From JBBSMX01 sp038232935 (lineage in GTDB: Bacteria; Bacteroidota; Rhodothermia; Rhodothermales; JANQRZ01), in the NCBI GenBank assembly GCA_038232935.1, contig JBBSMX010000165.1, positions 1 through 8,240 of the forward strand: a DNA stretch of 8,240 bases, read 5' to 3'. The notes beneath the pieces were generated by a model. It worked only from the letters and a program-made list of their open reading frames with translations, ran no database searches and was not told the origin of the DNA. A program made the position numbers and the translations under genes. Shown here one piece after another: positions 7,651 through 8,240 of the stretch; position 1 is the first letter of the stretch; each line of letters starts with the position of its first letter.

Positions 7651-7780
7651 AGGATTTCGGATGAGCTGTTCAGCGGCGAAAATAAGACGGGAGAGCGGAG
7701 ATCTAGGCAGCTACTCGTGCCTTTCGCTGTGTTCGATTATGATGTAATCTGAGTTTCCCCAACTCCCTTTATCGATTGCC
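7651..7780. promoter_or_regulatory. Divergent promoter region, macroglobulin and small lipoprotein
   Basis: This 130-bp region lies between two divergently read lipoprotein genes and is more A/T-rich than its surroundings. On the minus strand TATTTTCG (7684-7677) is one mismatch from the Bacteroidota -7 element TAnnTTTG and lies 26 bp before the macroglobulin ATG; no convincing -33 TTTG is in place. On the plus strand TATGAT (7738-7743) resembles a sigma-70 -10 box 37 bp before the lipoprotein ATG, again without a good upstream box. Neither gene has a Shine-Dalgarno sequence. That both promoters lie here follows from the layout; the exact boxes are uncertain. Confidence 0.4.
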
Positions 7781-8122
7781 ATGAGAGCCACCCTCGTTTC
7801 CGTTCTCTTCAGCCTCGCGCTCTCCCTATCTGCCTGCTCCCTCTTCTCGGGAGACGACGCGCCGGAGGCACCGCCACTCTCACAACTCCATGCCTCTCCT
7901 GAAGTCGTCACAATCGGCGGCGAAGATCTCGTCCTCTCGACCTCGATGTGGCGCGACTTTATGCCCATGGCACCACCCGACGGACGGCCCCTCATCGCCA
8001 TCTTCTACATCTCGACGGCTGATTCCTCTGCTTTCCCTGAAGGCGTGACGTCCGACGCCGCATTCGTAGTCTATGGGGACGAGGTATGGGCGACGTATTA
8101 CACAACGTCAGTCGCGGGTTGA
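7781..8122 (+). CDS. Small lipoprotein of unknown function, C-terminus possibly replaced
   Basis: A 113-residue protein with a clear lipoprotein signal: MRATLVSVLFSLALSLSAC, lipobox LSAC, lipidated C19, Ser at +2, so outer-membrane retention is likely. After a short acidic/Pro linker (FSGDDAPEAPP) comes a compact domain with WRDFMPMAPPDGRPLIA (57-73) and FVVYGDEVW (95-103), alternating in a way that suggests beta strands. I do not know a function; I have an impression of similar longer lipoproteins in Rhodothermales relatives but cannot verify it. The ATG is supported by the signal peptide directly after it. The last six codons and the stop (YTTSVAG region, 107-113) lie within a 23-bp sequence that occurs again at 8156-8178, so the present C-terminus may come from inserted DNA and the gene may be a truncated remnant. 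It is divergent from the macroglobulin. Confidence 0.72.
   Translation: MRATLVSVLFSLALSLSACSLFSGDDAPEAPPLSQLHASPEVVTIGGEDLVLSTSMWRDFMPMAPPDGRPLIAIFYISTADSSAFPEGVTSDAAFVVYGDEVWATYYTTSVAG
8100..8122. repeat. 23-bp direct repeat, copy 1
   Basis: The sequence beginning ACACAACGTCAGTCGCGGGT and ending TGA is identical to 8156-8178. This copy overlaps the end of the small lipoprotein gene and supplies its stop codon. The two copies are separated by 33 bp (period 56). No third copy follows at the same spacing, and the right half of the window shows no further copy. Confidence 0.9.
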
Positions 8123-8178
8123 AAAACAGCTTTTCTGCTCGATCATTCCACCCTAACACAACGTCAGTCGCGGGTTGA
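8123..8178. other. Spacer and repeat stretch after the small lipoprotein, no gene
   Basis: Apart from the second repeat copy, this segment holds a more A/T-rich 33-bp spacer (8123-8155) with a weak AGC/GCT hairpin around TTTT (8129-8139). This is not a convincing terminator. No RNA gene or promoter is recognisable. It could be the terminal non-coding part of an inserted element lying to the right. Confidence 0.4.
8156..8178. repeat. 23-bp direct repeat, copy 2
   Basis: This exact second copy lies immediately beside a TGA stop read on the minus strand (8181-8179), which ends the possible gene at the right edge. It sits within an inverted repeat CTCGATC (8138-8144) / GATCGAG (8182-8188), 7 bp perfect with a 37-nt interior. 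The arrangement resembles the subterminal part of a mobile element more than ordinary spacer. Confidence 0.9.
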
Positions 8179-8240
8179 TCAGATCGAGGCAATTCCTGCG
8201 TAGCAGAGGTTCAGATGCACCAGCTTCAGCAACGACACGC
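8179..8240 (-). CDS. Possible 3' end of a gene entering from the right edge
   Basis: Read on the minus strand from the window edge, one frame gives VSLLKLVHLNLCYAGIASI and then TGA. Third positions are G/C in about 16 of 19 codons, matching the coding bias of this genome; another open frame here has only about half. The hydrophobic helix-like ending is reminiscent of the last helix of some DDE transposases, but 19 residues are not enough to name a family. With the direct repeats next to the stop, a transposase near its IS end is a reasonable guess. It could equally be chance. Confidence 0.33.
   Translation of the reverse strand, partial: VSLLKLVHLNLCYAGIASI

Noticed and set aside
8100..8178. 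The direct repeats as a CRISPR array
   Set aside because: Only two copies, no third at the expected position in the remaining 60 bp, one copy overlaps a coding sequence, and no cas gene is in the window.
8150..8180. An integron attC site, suggested by CCTAACACAACG and GGGTTGATC
   Set aside because: GTTGATC does not fit the GTTRRRY core and CCCTAAC does not fit RYYYAAC; the long imperfect hairpin typical of attC is not seen and no integrase is present.
7992..8192. A 66-codon minus-strand open frame running through both repeat copies
   Set aside because: It is antisense to the small lipoprotein over much of its length and shows no signal or domain; both repeats merely happen to remain open in this frame.
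1..8240. tRNA or rRNA genes and riboswitches
   Set aside because: No cloverleaf, conserved rRNA segment or riboswitch core was recognised in the non-coding stretches, all of which are short.

Overview
The window is GC-rich chromosomal bacterial DNA. It has no Shine-Dalgarno-like sequences in front of the start codons, strong G/C preference in third codon positions, and two lipoprotein genes of outer-membrane type. These traits fit a Bacteroidota/Rhodothermota-like bacterium (Rhodothermales relatives), but this is inference from composition and gene style; no marker gene settles it.

Layout, left to right. Positions 1-68 hold the first 22 codons of an IS transposase (IS701-like) on the minus strand, and its outer end probably reaches about position 139. 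A DinB-family four-helix metalloprotein (193-723, +) and a metallo-beta-lactamase-fold hydrolase (800-1723, +) follow. A 218-bp convergent intergenic region contains two adjacent hairpins and a copy of a widespread palindromic repeat. Most of the window (1942-7650, -) is one gene for a 1902-residue lipid-anchored bacterial alpha-2-macroglobulin with an intact CLEQ thioester. A 130-bp divergent promoter region separates it from a small lipoprotein gene (7781-8122, +). That gene's stop codon lies inside a 23-bp sequence that is repeated exactly 56 bp further on. Beyond the second copy, the right edge has a short stretch that looks like the 3' end of a minus-strand gene.

The genes do not form an obvious pathway. 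The macroglobulin is a predicted periplasmic protease trap, usually thought to protect the cell from foreign proteases; the peptidoglycan synthase gene (pbpC) that often accompanies such genes is not in this window. DinB and the MBL hydrolase are general accessory enzymes on the same strand, 76 bp apart, with no demonstrated functional link.

I see no clearly new multi-gene system. The parts most worth a second look are the edges: an IS end that may supply part of the dinB promoter, and a repeat-bounded junction that may have replaced the C-terminus of the small lipoprotein.
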